The notes under the pieces were generated by a model. That model saw only the letters and a program-made list of their open reading frames with translations, did not search any database and was not told the DNA's origin. A program made the position numbers and the translations under genes. A stretch of 64,000 nucleotides of DNA from Macrotrachela quadricornifera (lineage: Eukaryota; Rotifera; Eurotatoria; Philodinida; Philodinidae), in the NCBI GenBank assembly GCA_022393335.1, contig JAJEKB010021277.1, forward strand, positions 284,712 through 348,711, in the 5' to 3' direction. The stretch's first letter is position 1, and each line of letters begins with the position of its first letter. This document shows, piece by piece, positions 11,736-23,931 of this stretch.

Positions 11736-12662
11736 CTACAGAAGAAGGAAAAAATGGCCAATTAAATTGATCAAAGTATATGATAACTGCAAATAAGAAA
11801 TTTGCCTAGCTCCACTTGACATCTTAGATGTTGTTAATGATGATTGTGGATTTCCAGTGATATTTATCTGAACAGGTGTTGTTGGTGATATCATAGATGA
11901 AGAACAACTGCCCCATGAAGTTGCATTATTCATTTGGCATTGAGGAAAATCTTCCATACATGTTGAGGTACATTGAGCACAACTATTTGCCCAAGTTGTA
12001 CCAATACGAGATGGACAATTACAATAACAATATGTACTACGAGCAAGATCCGTGTAATTTCTACATGCTTGCGGACCACATCCTACTGTACAACCACGTG
12101 TAGAGGAGTATCCACAACCTAAATAGGCAGTATAACATACACGAGCACATTCTGAACCTGAACATATATCAGATGCTGTTGTTCCTTGATATGTTGGACA
12201 TATACAATCACATGTATAATTTCGTTGATAATATGAACACCCATTAGCAAAACTGGATGCGTAAGAATTTGTACATCCTCGAATTTGGGTTGCTGGACAT
12301 TGACTAGAATAGCTAGTAAAACAAGCTCGTGCACAAGCTGCTCCATAAGTAGGAGCAGAGGCAAAAGTTGTGCCAAGAAAAGAAGTACTATAGGTGGCTC
12401 GTTGGCAAAAACAATTACAATTATTACTTGACGGATAAGAACCACATAAATTAATAGCTACTTGAGTATAACCACAACAACCAAGTGTTGTCGTTGTTGT
12501 ACATTGGACATATCGATTATAACATGCTGTAGCACATGCTTGTGCACCACATACGGAACCTGTAGCATTTCCAACATAGTTTGGGCATAAACATGAACAA
12601 AGTACGGATGCAACATCAGCCACCGCCAGTAATAAAAGGATAATTATGACTCCGAAAAGCAT
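11736..12662 (-). CDS. secreted cysteine-rich four-repeat protein with GPI-type tail
   Basis: An intronless frame of 308 residues with 36 cysteines. Residues 1-20 form a signal peptide. Four repeats follow, each opening with CxCxC at residues 22, 82, 151 and 212, then a Gly/Thr-rich stretch, CxxxC and a final spaced Cys. Repeats 1-3 also carry a (R/L)GC motif. After a Ser/Thr-rich stretch there is a small-residue SSG at 282-284 and a hydrophobic C-terminus (289-308), the layout of a GPI-attachment signal. It is probably a disulphide-rich surface protein. I do not recognise a named family, and nothing shows catalysis. The absence of introns contrasts with its neighbours. Confidence 0.72.
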   Translation of the reverse strand: MLFGVIIILLLLAVADVASVLCSCLCPNYVGNATGSVCGAQACATACYNRYVQCTTTTTLGCCGYTQVAINLCGSYPSSNNCNCFCQRATYSTSFLGTTFASAPTYGAACARACFTSYSSQCPATQIRGCTNSYASSFANGCSYYQRNYTCDCICPTYQGTTASDICSGSECARVCYTAYLGCGYSSTRGCTVGCGPQACRNYTDLARSTYCYCNCPSRIGTTWANSCAQCTSTCMEDFPQCQMNNATSWGSCSSSMISPTTPVQINITGNPQSSLTTSKMSSGARQISYLQLSYTLINLIGHFFLLL

Positions 12663-12701
12663 TATTTTTTTTCACGTTAACAAATGCCACTAAATGGCCA
12701 A

Positions 12702-12709
12702 CCTTTATA
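12702..12709 (-). promoter_or_regulatory. candidate TATA box
   Basis: TATAAAGG on the minus strand about 40 nt upstream of the start codon at 12662. The position would leave a very short leader. There is no other support. Confidence 0.35.
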
Positions 12710-12719
12710 TGACAACTTG

Positions 12720-13225
12720 CAGATGATGAAAAAAAAAGAAGAAAAAAAATTTTCTTCCATTTTTCTCAAGAAATGGTGACTACCAAATGTATGATGAAAT
12801 TTCTTCACATAATTTAATGATTTTTCAGTAGTGTTGCATTAAAACAAATAAAAAAAAACAGAGAATTTAATACATAAGAAGTAAGAAATAAGATACACAA
12901 GACGTCTCCTACGGCAAGATTGAATTAGAAGCTAAAAATACTGAAAAAAAATTTTCAGTCATTGCAAAGAAAAAAGAAAAAAGGTTGTCAAGCTGTTTCT
13001 CACATAAGATACTTTATTTTACTTTCCAAGAAATTAAGAGGTATGTTCAGATTTTCAAAAAAGGAAATTTCTGAAAATACCGAAATTTCCAAATGCTAAT
13101 AAAAGGCATAAATCCCTCTGAGAAGAAATTTCCAGAAAATTTCTATACTTAACATTAAACGAAAGAAATTACGCCGAATATTCGGAAATATCCGCGCTCT
13201 TTCACAAACCACAAATGTATCACTA
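12720..13225. other. AT-rich non-coding region
   Basis: Homopolymer-rich sequence with many GAAATTTC-like words; no gene. Confidence 0.4.
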
Positions 13226-13450
13226 AACAAACTATTAAGAAATTATGGAAATTACTAGGAAATTTCCATCATTATGTCATATGCATATAAACAAAAAAAG
13301 TATCTGTTCAAGGATCCTTACCCCAAAAATTCGAAGAAATTTCAGAAATTACTAGGAAATTTCTATAATTTCCAAGCTTATAGGGTATAAATATGATAAA
13401 ATAAGCGTATATTTGAGGATTTACATCCCAAAAATTAGAAGAAATTCCAG
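13226..13450. repeat. degenerate ~105-bp tandem repeat
   Basis: Two head-to-tail copies share AATTACTAGGAAATTTC and end in CCCAAAAATT(C/A)GAAG. A third partial copy starts at about 13437. Confidence 0.55.
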
Positions 13451-13489
13451 TAATTTCGGAAACTTTCTTTTTTAAAAATCTGCCCACTG

Positions 13490-13660
13490 CTGGTAGGAGG
13501 GCGTAGCAGCACCACGCAGGGTGAGCTGTGGGTGAGGGTGTACCTACAGCACAGAGGGTCACCTGAGGGTGAGAGTGAAATGCTATAGGAGGGCGTAGCA
13601 GCACCACACTGGGTCAACTGAGGGTGAGGGGAAATGCTGCAGCAGGGTGTAAGAACACAT
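13490..13660. repeat. GC-rich tandem repeat
   Basis: GGAGGGCGTAGCAGCACCAC occurs at about 13497 and again at about 13588, each followed by GGTGAG-rich sequence. This is a sharp GC island in an AT-rich setting. The open frames across it are low-complexity and were rejected as genes. Confidence 0.6.
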
Positions 13661-15179
13661 CACACGGCCCGGTTAGAGTGATGGTGGAACGCTTGAAAAG
13701 GGAAATACCTGAATAGTTTAAAAGTTGAATACTTGAATACTTGAATTCAACTTTCAAATTTGACACTACTGGTTATACGATAATTTGTTATAGATGTATA
13801 GTGACTGGAAATACCGTCTTATATACTTTTTTAAAGGAAGTTGTAGAATATTCCAGAAATTTCTCAATGGACGGCTATATATTTCTTTCACGGATAGTTC
13901 TGAAGGATTCTACAGCATTGTCTACTACTTCGTTTCAAAAGATAATACACTAATTTTTATAAGTAGTGTTGTGAAAAATAATTAAAAACGAGTATAGCAT
14001 TTTTGCTACTATGGGACTGAAAGGGTTAATTCAAAAAACAAATAAATAATTCTGAAAAAGTAAAATTTCAATGGGCAAAAGCTTACACACAAAAGTTATG
14101 ATGGGCAAATCTCCCAATGAAATAGGCAATTGCCCGTTTGCCTCCGACATGGATGTGTCACTGCGCGAAACTGCTTCCCCAATTTAGAAAACATAGGAAA
14201 AGTCATTTGAAGTCGAATATTGTTCACTTTCAAAGTGAAAGTTTGAATAACCTATGGTTTTGAGCTCCATAATCCCTTATAGGAGGGCGAACTAAATCTT
14301 AAACTAAAACGCTATATATATGAATCGATGTGGATTTTCATGTCCTATTAGAATTTGGCCTCAAAACCAAGAAAAAAATGAAGAACATGGCCGAATCCTG
14401 AAAAGGCAAGTTTTTGGTTTCCCAAGTCGTTATAGGAAAACCAAAACACTCTTAAACCAATGACAAAATATAGGGATTGGCGCAGTTTTTCACCGTCTTG
14501 AGGATGTCGATGTGAATGAGAGATATGCAACTGATCTTGATAGCCCGGGTAAAGGTAATACATTTATCTTACTCTCACACCCATCCTCAACACAATTGGT
14601 AACATTGTGGTTGAATTTCATCATCTCGAAAATACATTTTCTTGTCACATCTTTGTATATGATACTGACAAATAAATATACATAAGATCATATTTCACAA
14701 TCATGTCATTCGATGAAACCAGTTTTATTGCCAATATGATTCCATCATGTATTTAAACTACAGAAGACACAGACAGAAAAATCAAATTTCTTGATATAGT
14801 TGACAAAAAAGAACGATCATACGATGTGATTCTATCATTCTTTGAAGAGCGAGCAGTCATACTATTCTGCAATGCGGACCATTCCGGAATCAGCTCCGAA
14901 AATTCCGTCGTCGTATACCATGAAACCATTGCTCGACATTGATCGAGCTCCATTAATTTCCGAATTTTCGCAAAAGGGTGGAATTTCGTCTCAAATCAAT
15001 TCTTAGAATTCCGTGCTGGAATTAGGTGGTAAATAGAGCAATTAATCTTTAACCTTTTCGCTACGGGATTTTTTTAGATGAAAAATGTATGCATACCTAG
15101 GGGAAAAATAGTTTCCACAACAGAGTATAAAAAGCTCTTGTGTCTAAAAGGAAAAGCGACCCTTTCAATCCCTGAGAAG
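13661..15179. other. non-coding region
   Basis: No gene supported. Short open frames near 13741-13985, 14348-14563 and 14753-14953 lack recognisable features. Confidence 0.4.
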
Positions 15180-15187
15180 CTCATGAG

Positions 15188-16658
15188 TAGACATGCACCA
15201 AATCCAAAACTCTTGGTTTGAGGTATTGGTTTTGGGATATTGGTAAAAAACCTAATTTTGAAACATTATTCTTAAAATGCCTCCCGATAAGCTCTTTTAT
15301 ATTTGTTACCTTGAAATGAGCTTCTGACATAATAGTATATGACGATGAAAAGCAGATATGTTCTGAAAATTACATGTTTACAATGATGAAAATGTTATGT
15401 GAAGAACGAACTACATCTTATTTTTCACAATGTGATCGAAAAATATATTTCTTATGAATTAAGTAAGAAGATCGGATTTTAGTTATGGCACAATTTTCAG
15501 GAAGTTCGGGAAATTTGTATTACAGTGTAAATATTTATTTTTCGTTTTGAATAGATGGTTTCATGCAACTAAGCATCTGTAGTACCTAGATAAATTATAT
15601 TTTACGTAACTTAACGTTAAGCATTAAAATATAGATTTTTATGCATTACAAATTTCTTCATCATTGTAGATACTAGAAAGCTCATACTGGCTTTAAAACG
15701 TAGATAATAGTTGAACTAGAAGTTATCCAAGACAGATTTTCCAATTTTTAATGGTTCATTTTTACCGAAAGCTTTTCTAGAGAAACATTGAAAAAACAAG
15801 TAGTACATTTGAAAACACTTGGTCTTTGCCAGATCTTAAATTAAAAATTTGAGTATTAGGCTCTCTTAGGTTGTAAAACTAAATATTTCTGTCATCTTAA
15901 GATCACGTTCATCTTGTTAGCTTTACAAACAATACGTTTAAAAATGGTAAAGAAATCCAGGAAGAATCAGATGCCAGAACCAGAGATAAAATCAGTTCTG
16001 CATTCAGTTGGTCTATCTTATTTACTTTCGTGTCTTTATTATATTAGTTGATTCAAGACTTCTATTAAGCTTTAATAGTATCTTGTAGCGAATACATGGT
16101 TAAATTTGGATGAACGTTGATAACATCAAATAAAACTGTCCAAAGGTAGAACAAGTGCTGGGAAGAATTTCAAAGCGGCTAGTTTAATCTAATCTGATCT
16201 ATTGTTGTCCACTATTATATAGATATGTAATACCCACGAAAATATCAGTAATAATCACTTGATTTTAAAAAGACATATTTTTCAAATATGAAGTTGAGTA
16301 AAACATTTGTAGTATCCTGTAAACTCATTATAAAATCTACATGCATTATTATATTCGATAGTAGATGCTCCGATCTATCTAACACATTGCCAATCGAAAA
16401 ATTTAATGAAAAATGACTTTTCCGAGTGGAGGACGGTGATTATGGGAATGAAGAATTTCATACAATGTTATATGAGCAGCTGTTTTAAGGTAACATATAT
16501 AGGAATGATTGTAGGAAGGCATTTTAGACTTATCATTTCCAAATGAGTTACTTCATCTGTATTTCAAAACCAAAACCAAAATCGAAACCAAAACCATGGC
16601 AAAACCCAAAACTCAAAATCAAAACATCGAAACTAGTTTTGGTTTTGATGCATGTCTA
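15188..16658. mobile_element. hAT-like non-autonomous element
   Basis: The terminal repeats begin TAGACATGCA(C/T)CAAA and match over 24 nt with two differences. Imperfect 8-bp flanks CTCATGAG (15180-15187) and TTCGTGAG (16659-16666) fit a hAT-size target duplication with two changes. The 1471-bp interior has no transposase. Just inside the right end is a CCAAAA-rich stretch. Confidence 0.65.
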
Positions 16659-16666
16659 TTCGTGAG

Positions 16667-17097
16667 TCAATGACGTCAGCTCTTTACCATATAATTTCTA
16701 TTAAAAGTGTTATAACGTATGACAGGGTTCAAAACATGCTACTATGCATCAGCTATCATGGCACTCTTTGCATTTGAATGTACTAAAAGGAGAAAAAGAC
16801 TTCTGTCATATCATGCGTGTAGCAGAACAAAGGAACATATAAATGGAAGACGTGTATGAGAATGTTATACTATGACACTATCGGATGGTAGAACTGGACA
16901 TAAAAGGTACAATTGCAACTTCTACAGATTTCCGAAAATCATCATCGCTACTGGGTTGGTATCCTTATCATGGATAGAACCCCTCAAATGTCGGTTTCAG
17001 ATTGTATTTAAAGTCATATTAATATGAGTATAGAATGACAAAACCTCACTGTCCCATATATAGTACACCCCTAGCAAAAGGATTAATAGATATCTCC
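16667..17097. other. non-coding spacer
   Basis: No gene recognised between the hAT-like element and the second duplicated block. Confidence 0.4.
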
Positions 17098-18887
17098 AAA
17101 CTCTATTAGTTATTTTCAACTAAAAACATGACTAGTAACAAATACCAACTAAAAGGAAAAATAATAACAATAGGTTGTCACATATTATGGCTACTTTCAC
17201 TTTTATCTCTATTGTTTTCGTATTTACTTTTTTATTCAATAATGTATTAATATTTGATAACATGTGAATTGTTGTTATAAATTAAAATAACAGAATTCGA
17301 ATTACTAATTTACAGAATATAAAGAAATATATTTAAGTATTTGTTAATTAATTTGAATATGAACATTGTAAGATAGAGACAAAAAAAAATAAGAAAGTCA
17401 AAAAGTATGAGTTATATATTAATCACTATCGGCTTCGACAAATGTATTTTCGATACTTTTTGCTCTACCAGCACGTTGTACAGATGACGTAGGAGTTACG
17501 TTAATTTGATGGTGAATAGGACCACTCGCCGTTTGTGGACCAGAAATATTATCTGTATTAATGTTGTGCTGATCTACTAATTTCCTATGTAAAAACAAAT
17601 AATTTATTTTCATTTGTTTTTTTTAAACTTAAAAATCAAAGTTTTCTTTTTATTTTTGTATAAAAATTTTTAATTAAATAAAGTATTTTATATTTACTTA
17701 TAATAATTTAATTTAGTATAACAATGTATATAGGAGAATATTGTAAGACCAATCACAATAAGAAATAAAAGACCAAGAATAGCAACAAGAATCAATATAA
17801 AACGATCACTAAGGAAAAATTTCGGTTTCTAAAATATATTAATTTCATTATTCATCTCTTTATTATTTGTTTTTTTTTTTACCTGTTTATCTTTTGCATC
17901 AGTTTTTTTATTATCTTTTTCAATATCAGCATTAACATTCTTTTGTCCTTTAGTTTTGCTTTTCTTAGAAGATTTTTTATTTGTTTTATCATCAGTTTCA
18001 TTAACCAATAATACTTGTTGAGTATCATCAGGTATTCTAGTTGTACTTTTATTGTCTTGTGATTCAGCCATTCTATTCGTTTGGTTTATAAACAGAAGAT
18101 CTTCAAGTAAATAAAAAAAAAGATGCATTTTTTTGTACTTTATGAACAGTAAAATTCTTTAAATTTATTATTATAAAAGAAAAGAAATAACTGAATATGT
18201 ATATTTGAGGAATCACGTGTATCAACATTTATATACATAAAATATTTTTTAGATGAAAGAGAACGACACACAAATAGTAATGATGAAGGACATGTTGTAA
18301 GATGGTTTATACTTCGAATAGTTTTATTAATAAAATATAATGAGACCTTTCAATCAATTTCAAATTAATTGTCAAGTACAACTATTGACATTCAATTAAA
18401 CGGTATGTACGCTTTTTTTTCTTTTCGTTTCAATCATAATTTGATATAACTACCATAATTTTTCTTTTTTGATCTACAGGAAATATAAAAAAAAAATATT
18501 TCGATAATAGTACAATTCATTAAATGGTACATACAATGACATAAATATAAATTAGTAGAAAAAAAACATATTTCACTAAAGAAATTCTATGAAATAATTC
18601 GCTTAGTTTTATCAGTATTAATTATTAGAAAAAAAACAAATAATAAGTTTAAATAATTGAAGATTGATGACCTTCAAATCTTTTTTAAAAAAAAGATTGT
18701 CTATGAATTATTGATTTAAAATTTATAGTCATAATGTGCTAGAAAATGTATCAGTTCTTTTTTGTATTTGAGGGATATGTTGGTATAAAGTGCAGAAGTA
18801 TATAAGTGAAGAGCGCGTCAATTATACTGTTTAGAAGAAAAAAGGAAAGCTAGTTGTTGTATTTGATAGAGCAATGCCATATACGTA
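17098..18887. repeat. segmental duplication, copy 2
   Basis: Direct copy of 6793-8617, including gene copy B and about 800 bp beyond its 5' end. Small indels fall mostly in A/T runs. It ends in GCCATATACGTA, where copy 1 has GCCATATATGTA followed by the foldback element. Confidence 0.8.
17419..18071 (-). CDS. small single-pass membrane protein, copy B
   Basis: Exons 18071-17883, 17828-17698 and 17584-17419 give 161 residues with the same exon sizes as copy A (189 and 131 nt for the first two). Residues 1-63 differ from copy A at only a few positions and exon 2 is nearly unchanged. The tail has diverged between HNIN and the conserved GRAKSIEN motif (here QRAGRAKSIENTFVEAD). The open frame and splice sites are intact. 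Divergence concentrated in the tail suggests relaxed or positive selection there, which is inference. Confidence 0.7.
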
Positions 18888-20860
18888 TATGTTAGACAGC
18901 TTTCGTATATAATTGCTTCTATTGAAGTCATCTAATACTATTTTAGTGGAATTTCAGTTTTTGAGCAGAAAGAATTAAATTTTTATAGCAAAAAATCAGC
19001 CTTTTCATTGGGTTATAGTAATGACGAAATTTGAAAAATTCGATCTACATTTAATATGAACATTATTTTTGTCACTTCTCTCTTTGATATTCTATGAACT
19101 CTCTTGAAATTGACAGTGAATAATTTTAATTTTGACTTAAATAAAAATGAGAAGTGTTTTAACATCTCGAGTTATTAAAAAACAATTTTAGAAAAAAAAT
19201 TGATATTGTTTTCCGCCAGATGACGTTGGAAAGCTTGTTATTTGACATTGTCACTGTGATCACTCGAAAATTAAAACAGCTGAAAACTTGATTTTCTTAA
19301 AAGTGAATGACCATCTGTAGGTAAATAAAACCAAAAACTGATTATTAAAATCAGTTTAGTAGAATTCGACTTTTGAGCATTCTTCTCTTCTGGATTCCTT
19401 GGCACAATTAGCATGCTCCTCATTCATATACTCTCATGCACTCATCATATGTATAATATGATAACAATATCCATATTCTAGAAAAAAAATCTAGAATTTT
19501 AAAATTCATGTATTAGCATCTACTTTCCATTTATGTGATACCTGAAAGTTAAACTCAATTACTGCATAATTGCATTTCAGACTTGATATCGCTGTAAATG
19601 TCAAGATAGATGTTCATTTATTTTCAAAGTAACTTTAATCAAACAGATCTAATAAAGTCAATTTTTGAATAACAGTTCATTCGTTAACAATATAACTGAT
19701 ATGTCATTTATCATCAAGAATTATTTTTGAAATCGACATTTCTTCGAATCAAGTTGTAAGTAGAATTCAGTTCAATATCATCAAGGTTAGTAGAATTGTA
19801 TTTTTAACCAAACAAAGAAATATAGATAAATTCAAATTAAACTCTCTTCATGAGAATCTTATTTAAATGTTATAAAAGCAGATATTTGGTTTATATTTTT
19901 TTTAATAAAAGTGATGATAGAGAGATTCTATATCTATAATCATCTTAGTAATGAATTCGAATAGAAGGATCATTTCGCACAAAGTTAGATGAGAACATTT
20001 CTTTTATACCCTATTGTTAGTTTTCGATAATATTTATTGCCGTTTTTTAATCTACTTCGACAAAGATTGTTGAGAGTTTGATAATGTGTATTAATTTAGA
20101 ACAAGTTCTAGTCATTTTATTACGCTTTACGCGGGAAAGGTTTTTACAATGGAATTACTAAGTAATCATGTTGATTTTTAAAAATACTTTTTCGAAAAAT
20201 GTTCAAATTCAAAGTACTAATAAATATGAAATATCTGAGTTTTCTACTTCAGCAAAAGAGAAATTCAAAAATCGGAGTTTGTGAAGATCTAGTCCTAACT
20301 GCACTCTATTCAACGAAAAAGATTTTCCATCTCTGTTGAGTCCCCACATAAACGGTAAACTCGAAAAACATGATAGTGGGCCCAAATTTTCATCGATAAG
20401 TCCATCCAAATCTGTTTATTTTTCGAAAAATCATAAATATTCTAAAAGAGAAGACTTCGCCGCATCTTTCTATGAAAAAAAACTCAATTTTACCTTTTCT
20501 GAGAGGGGACCTTCTTACTACAGAAATGTCAATCTCTAGAACTTGTTATTACATATATACACTATCAATATTTATTTCAGGTGTAAACATATATTCTTTT
20601 TTCCCTGTTTTTTCGTATGATGGTAATGGTATGATGATATTTTGATATTATCTTTCATCAATGTCATCATCTTTTCATATTCGTACCACTATCATCAAGC
20701 GAAAAACGGGAGAAACAGAAAGGAAAGAAGAATATACATCTATATATAAAACAAATATCACTAATACATATCTATAAAAAACAAGTTTTGAAGAAGGTCA
20801 TTTATACATCAAAACATCAATAAATAATTTTTTTTTTAGAATTTTTATATTAAATTACTA
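18888..20860. other. non-coding region
   Basis: AT-rich, with no gene supported. Open frames at 20209-20409 and 20336-20539 overlap on opposite strands and show no domain. Confidence 0.4.
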
Positions 20861-20869
20861 CATGCACGA

Positions 20870-21680
20870 AGAGATTCGTTTAAATTTTAAAAATAACTTC
20901 TTCAAGATGTTCTGTATTCTATAAGAAAATGAAAAGAAATACAAAATTTCAGTATTTATCTTATTGATGAGATGAAGAGAGAGAGAGAAAACTGATCGAA
21001 CATCAGATAGGTTATTTATTTTGTCTATATAGATGTACAAAAGGATCTATGATGTCATAAACTGTTCTATTTTAACTTAAATCAAGCAGCATCAGAGATG
21101 AATAGGGTACTTGTCGGTTATCTCCCCGCCACCCTTCTTTACAATATAGAAAAACAATAGGTGGCGGGAAGATAACAAACAAGTACCTATAAATAGTATA
21201 TCCATATTTACCGTTAGATAATATTGAAGGATCATTGGCATCAAAAAAAAGGACAAAAAAATTTAACAAGGTATAAATCAAAACGAAAATAGTAAACTAA
21301 ACGAAAAAATACAAAAATCACACCTTTTTATCTCTCTTTTACTGCAGTAGTCAGTGATGCATGGATCGAATTTTTTTTTCAATTAAACGTACAAGTAAGC
21401 ACCCTGATAGAAACATCTATAGACACCATCAAACACATACTGAATATTACCTGTGGTCGATGTATAATTTTGTAAAGAGAAACAGAAAGAAGATATATTT
21501 ATCAGTTTATTTACCGCAACAAGACATGTATAGGCAGTTTAGATACACGAGCCTACAATCTGCCAATTTTCATCTGTCCTCTAACATGTAACCATCACCT
21601 ATTGATATGTTTTAATGTAGAAAGAGAGATAAAACGACAGGTGTACATTATATACTCTCTCAATACGTTGAAAAAACACG
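20870..21680. repeat. diverged duplication, copy 1
   Basis: Shares ordered blocks with about 26000-26960, for example CATAAACT(G/A)TTCTAT near 21057 and 26207, TTTTTATCTCTCTTTT near 21326 and 26598, and ACACGAGCCT near 21545 and 26825. It is diverged and interrupted by indels. No coding function is seen. Confidence 0.6.
21102..21190. repeat. compact ~87-bp hairpin insertion
   Basis: GGTACTTGT..CTCCCCGCCACC pairs with GGTGGCGGGAAGATAAC..ACAAGTACC, leaving a ~25-nt loop. It has no counterpart at the matching place in the 26 kb copy of the duplication, so it probably inserted here. Confidence 0.6.
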
Positions 21681-21689
21681 CAAAAACTA

Positions 21690-22140
21690 GTGTACTCCAC
21701 TGGTTTTTGAATAATTCGAGAAAGTAAATAGCTACAGGTCTGCAGTTTTCACTCATCGAAAGACGAAACAAAAGGGGAGTATTTTTCTGCAATATTGTAT
21801 AAGACGAAATCATAATAAAATCAGTCATTTCTATACAATGTTAGAAAAAGTGAAGAAAACCGATCTGACATTTTGAAAAAATTTTCGTTTTGACATGTGA
21901 CTTAGATTCCTAATATTGAACAAATATAATGGTTTATTTACTTACACCAAAAAATGTTAATTTATTTTATTTTTAAGCAAATATTTTATGCACTTTTTGT
22001 AATACTGTAAAGAAATCATGAATTTTATAACGATTTCATTTTATACAGTATTGAAGAAAAAGATGTCCCTTCGTCTTCTCTTTCGATTGGTGAAAGTCGT
22101 ATGTCTCGAGTTGTTTCAGAAACAGAGAAACATACTATAT
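21690..22140. repeat. inverted repeat
   Basis: The minus-strand reading of 21690-21835 (GATTTCGTCTTATACA, then TATTGCAGAAAAA) resembles the plus strand at 22013-22140 (GATTTCATTTTATACA, then TATTGAAGAAAAA). The overlapping open frames on both arms are by-products. Probably a decayed foldback element. Confidence 0.45.
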
Positions 22141-23248
22141 TTTGAAACAAACCATGAAATAAAATTCTATGCAAATAAAAAGAGCAAAATGGTATTGACA
22201 TTAGTAAAATTTCGAAATGAAATGAAATCCATTTTAATGAATATTAATCAAGAATGGTTTGGATTTGAAAATTAGATTTCATCCATTGAAATAAAAAAAT
22301 TTGCCATATTTGTAGGGCATTCAATTTATTTCACAATGATTTACGTAAAGTTCTTCTTAATCAAACAGTTATAGATGTCTAATGATTTTCGTATTTATCT
22401 ATATGGACATCATTAAGATAAATCAATTTCATATGTTACTGTATATTTCGAATTTATATTTCTTAATAAAGCTAATTGAGACTATTTTTCATTTTTTGGA
22501 TATCATATACATGGATTTTCTGTCAACAGATTATTTAAAGTATCATGCATTATTATCAAACAATCATTTATTTAAAATAAGAAAATTATAACAATATTTG
22601 TAAGATGAATAAAATAGACTGGTATAAGAATTATCAAATCTTAATAATTCATTCTAAGGTATATTGAATGACCTATAAAAATCAAAAAATAGTTGAATTT
22701 TGAATATTTTATTCATTTTTCAAAGTTGTTAAAGGTCCAACTTATACAAATGATGTTTATGAAAATAATCTATTAACACTAACTCAAGCAAGTGCATAAA
22801 CATCTATTTATGTCTTCCATCATTTAGAAAATGTAATATTGTTATTACTGAAATACACATAAGACTAATTTATTTTATATTGAAAAAGAATAAATATAAG
22901 TAAAGTCGCAATGATTTTTATTATGCATAGTAAACTAGGGTGTGAAGAATTATGGCTAAATATTATAAGAGAAAAATATTTAACTTGGAATAGCTTTAAA
23001 TTAGCTTGATTTTTTCATGAAAATTATTTAGAAAAAGATTTTTTTTTTATAGATTATTTCAACTTGTATCAAGTCACTTAAAGCATGAACTATGATAGAA
23101 TGAACTTAGAAGAGAAGACTCCTGTCTTTCTTTGTTTAATCTTCTGAGTAAAATTATGTTGATCTATCGAATATAATATTCACAAAGGAATAGTAAGATG
23201 TATTTTAATAAAGAAAAAAAAACAAAATCAAGCAGCATGTGTCACATA
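22141..23248. other. non-coding spacer
   Basis: AT-rich; a short open frame at 22382-22591 is not supported as a gene. Confidence 0.4.
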
Positions 23249-23931
23249 TTAATCCTCATCAGCTAGGACCATTTCATTTTCGATACTTTTTGCTCTACCA
23301 GCTCCTAGTGCAAGTGTCGCATTAGAGTCCATATTTGAATTTTGATTATTTTGAGGATCACTACTAGAAGAAGTATTTCCATTTGTTGTCGTTAGAATAG
23401 AACGAACCGTTGTATTGATAGCGTATTCATCTGCTATTTTTCTATGTAAAAAAAAAGAAATAATATATTCTTATTTTTTTTTGACTTAAAAATCAAAGAT
23501 TTTTTTTTGGTAATATATCTGTTGAACATCAAATTTTCAAATTACAAAGCTCGTATAAAATGAAATGCTTATATTTACTTGTAATAATTTAATTTTGAAT
23601 AACAATGTACAAAGGAAAATATTGTCAGAGCAAGTGTTATAAGAAATAATAGGACAATAATGACAGCAAGAATCATCATTAAACAATCATTAAGATAAAA
23701 TTTTGATTTCTACAATATATATAAATTTATTTATTTGAATGTTTTAATTTTTTTTGCTACCTGATTAGTATTTTTCATATTTTTTTCAAGATCATAATCA
23801 TTAAGATTTTTATAGTTATCTACATAAGATTTATTATTTGATTTAACATTAGTTTCATCAATTAATAACACATGTTGACCATTATTTGTATCATTGGTCA
23901 TATATTTATTGTCACGATTTGTTTCAGTCAT
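23249..23931 (-). CDS. small single-pass membrane protein, copy C (older paralogue)
   Basis: Exons 23931-23761, 23709-23579 and 23441-23249 give 164 residues. Exon 2 is 131 nt, as in copies A and B, and intron phases (0 and 2) are the same. The N-terminal half is much diverged but keeps HVLLIDET where A and B have QVLLVNET. The helix (about 68-91) is followed by HCYSKLNYYK. The tail is Asn/Ser/Thr-rich and ends with GAGRAKSIENEM and an acidic tip. This third copy shows which parts are constrained: the helix, its flank and the tail motif. Confidence 0.68.

Noticed and set aside
13308..13617. Overlapping Pro/His-rich minus-strand frames
   Set aside because: They are translations of the GC-rich tandem repeat, with no start context or domain.
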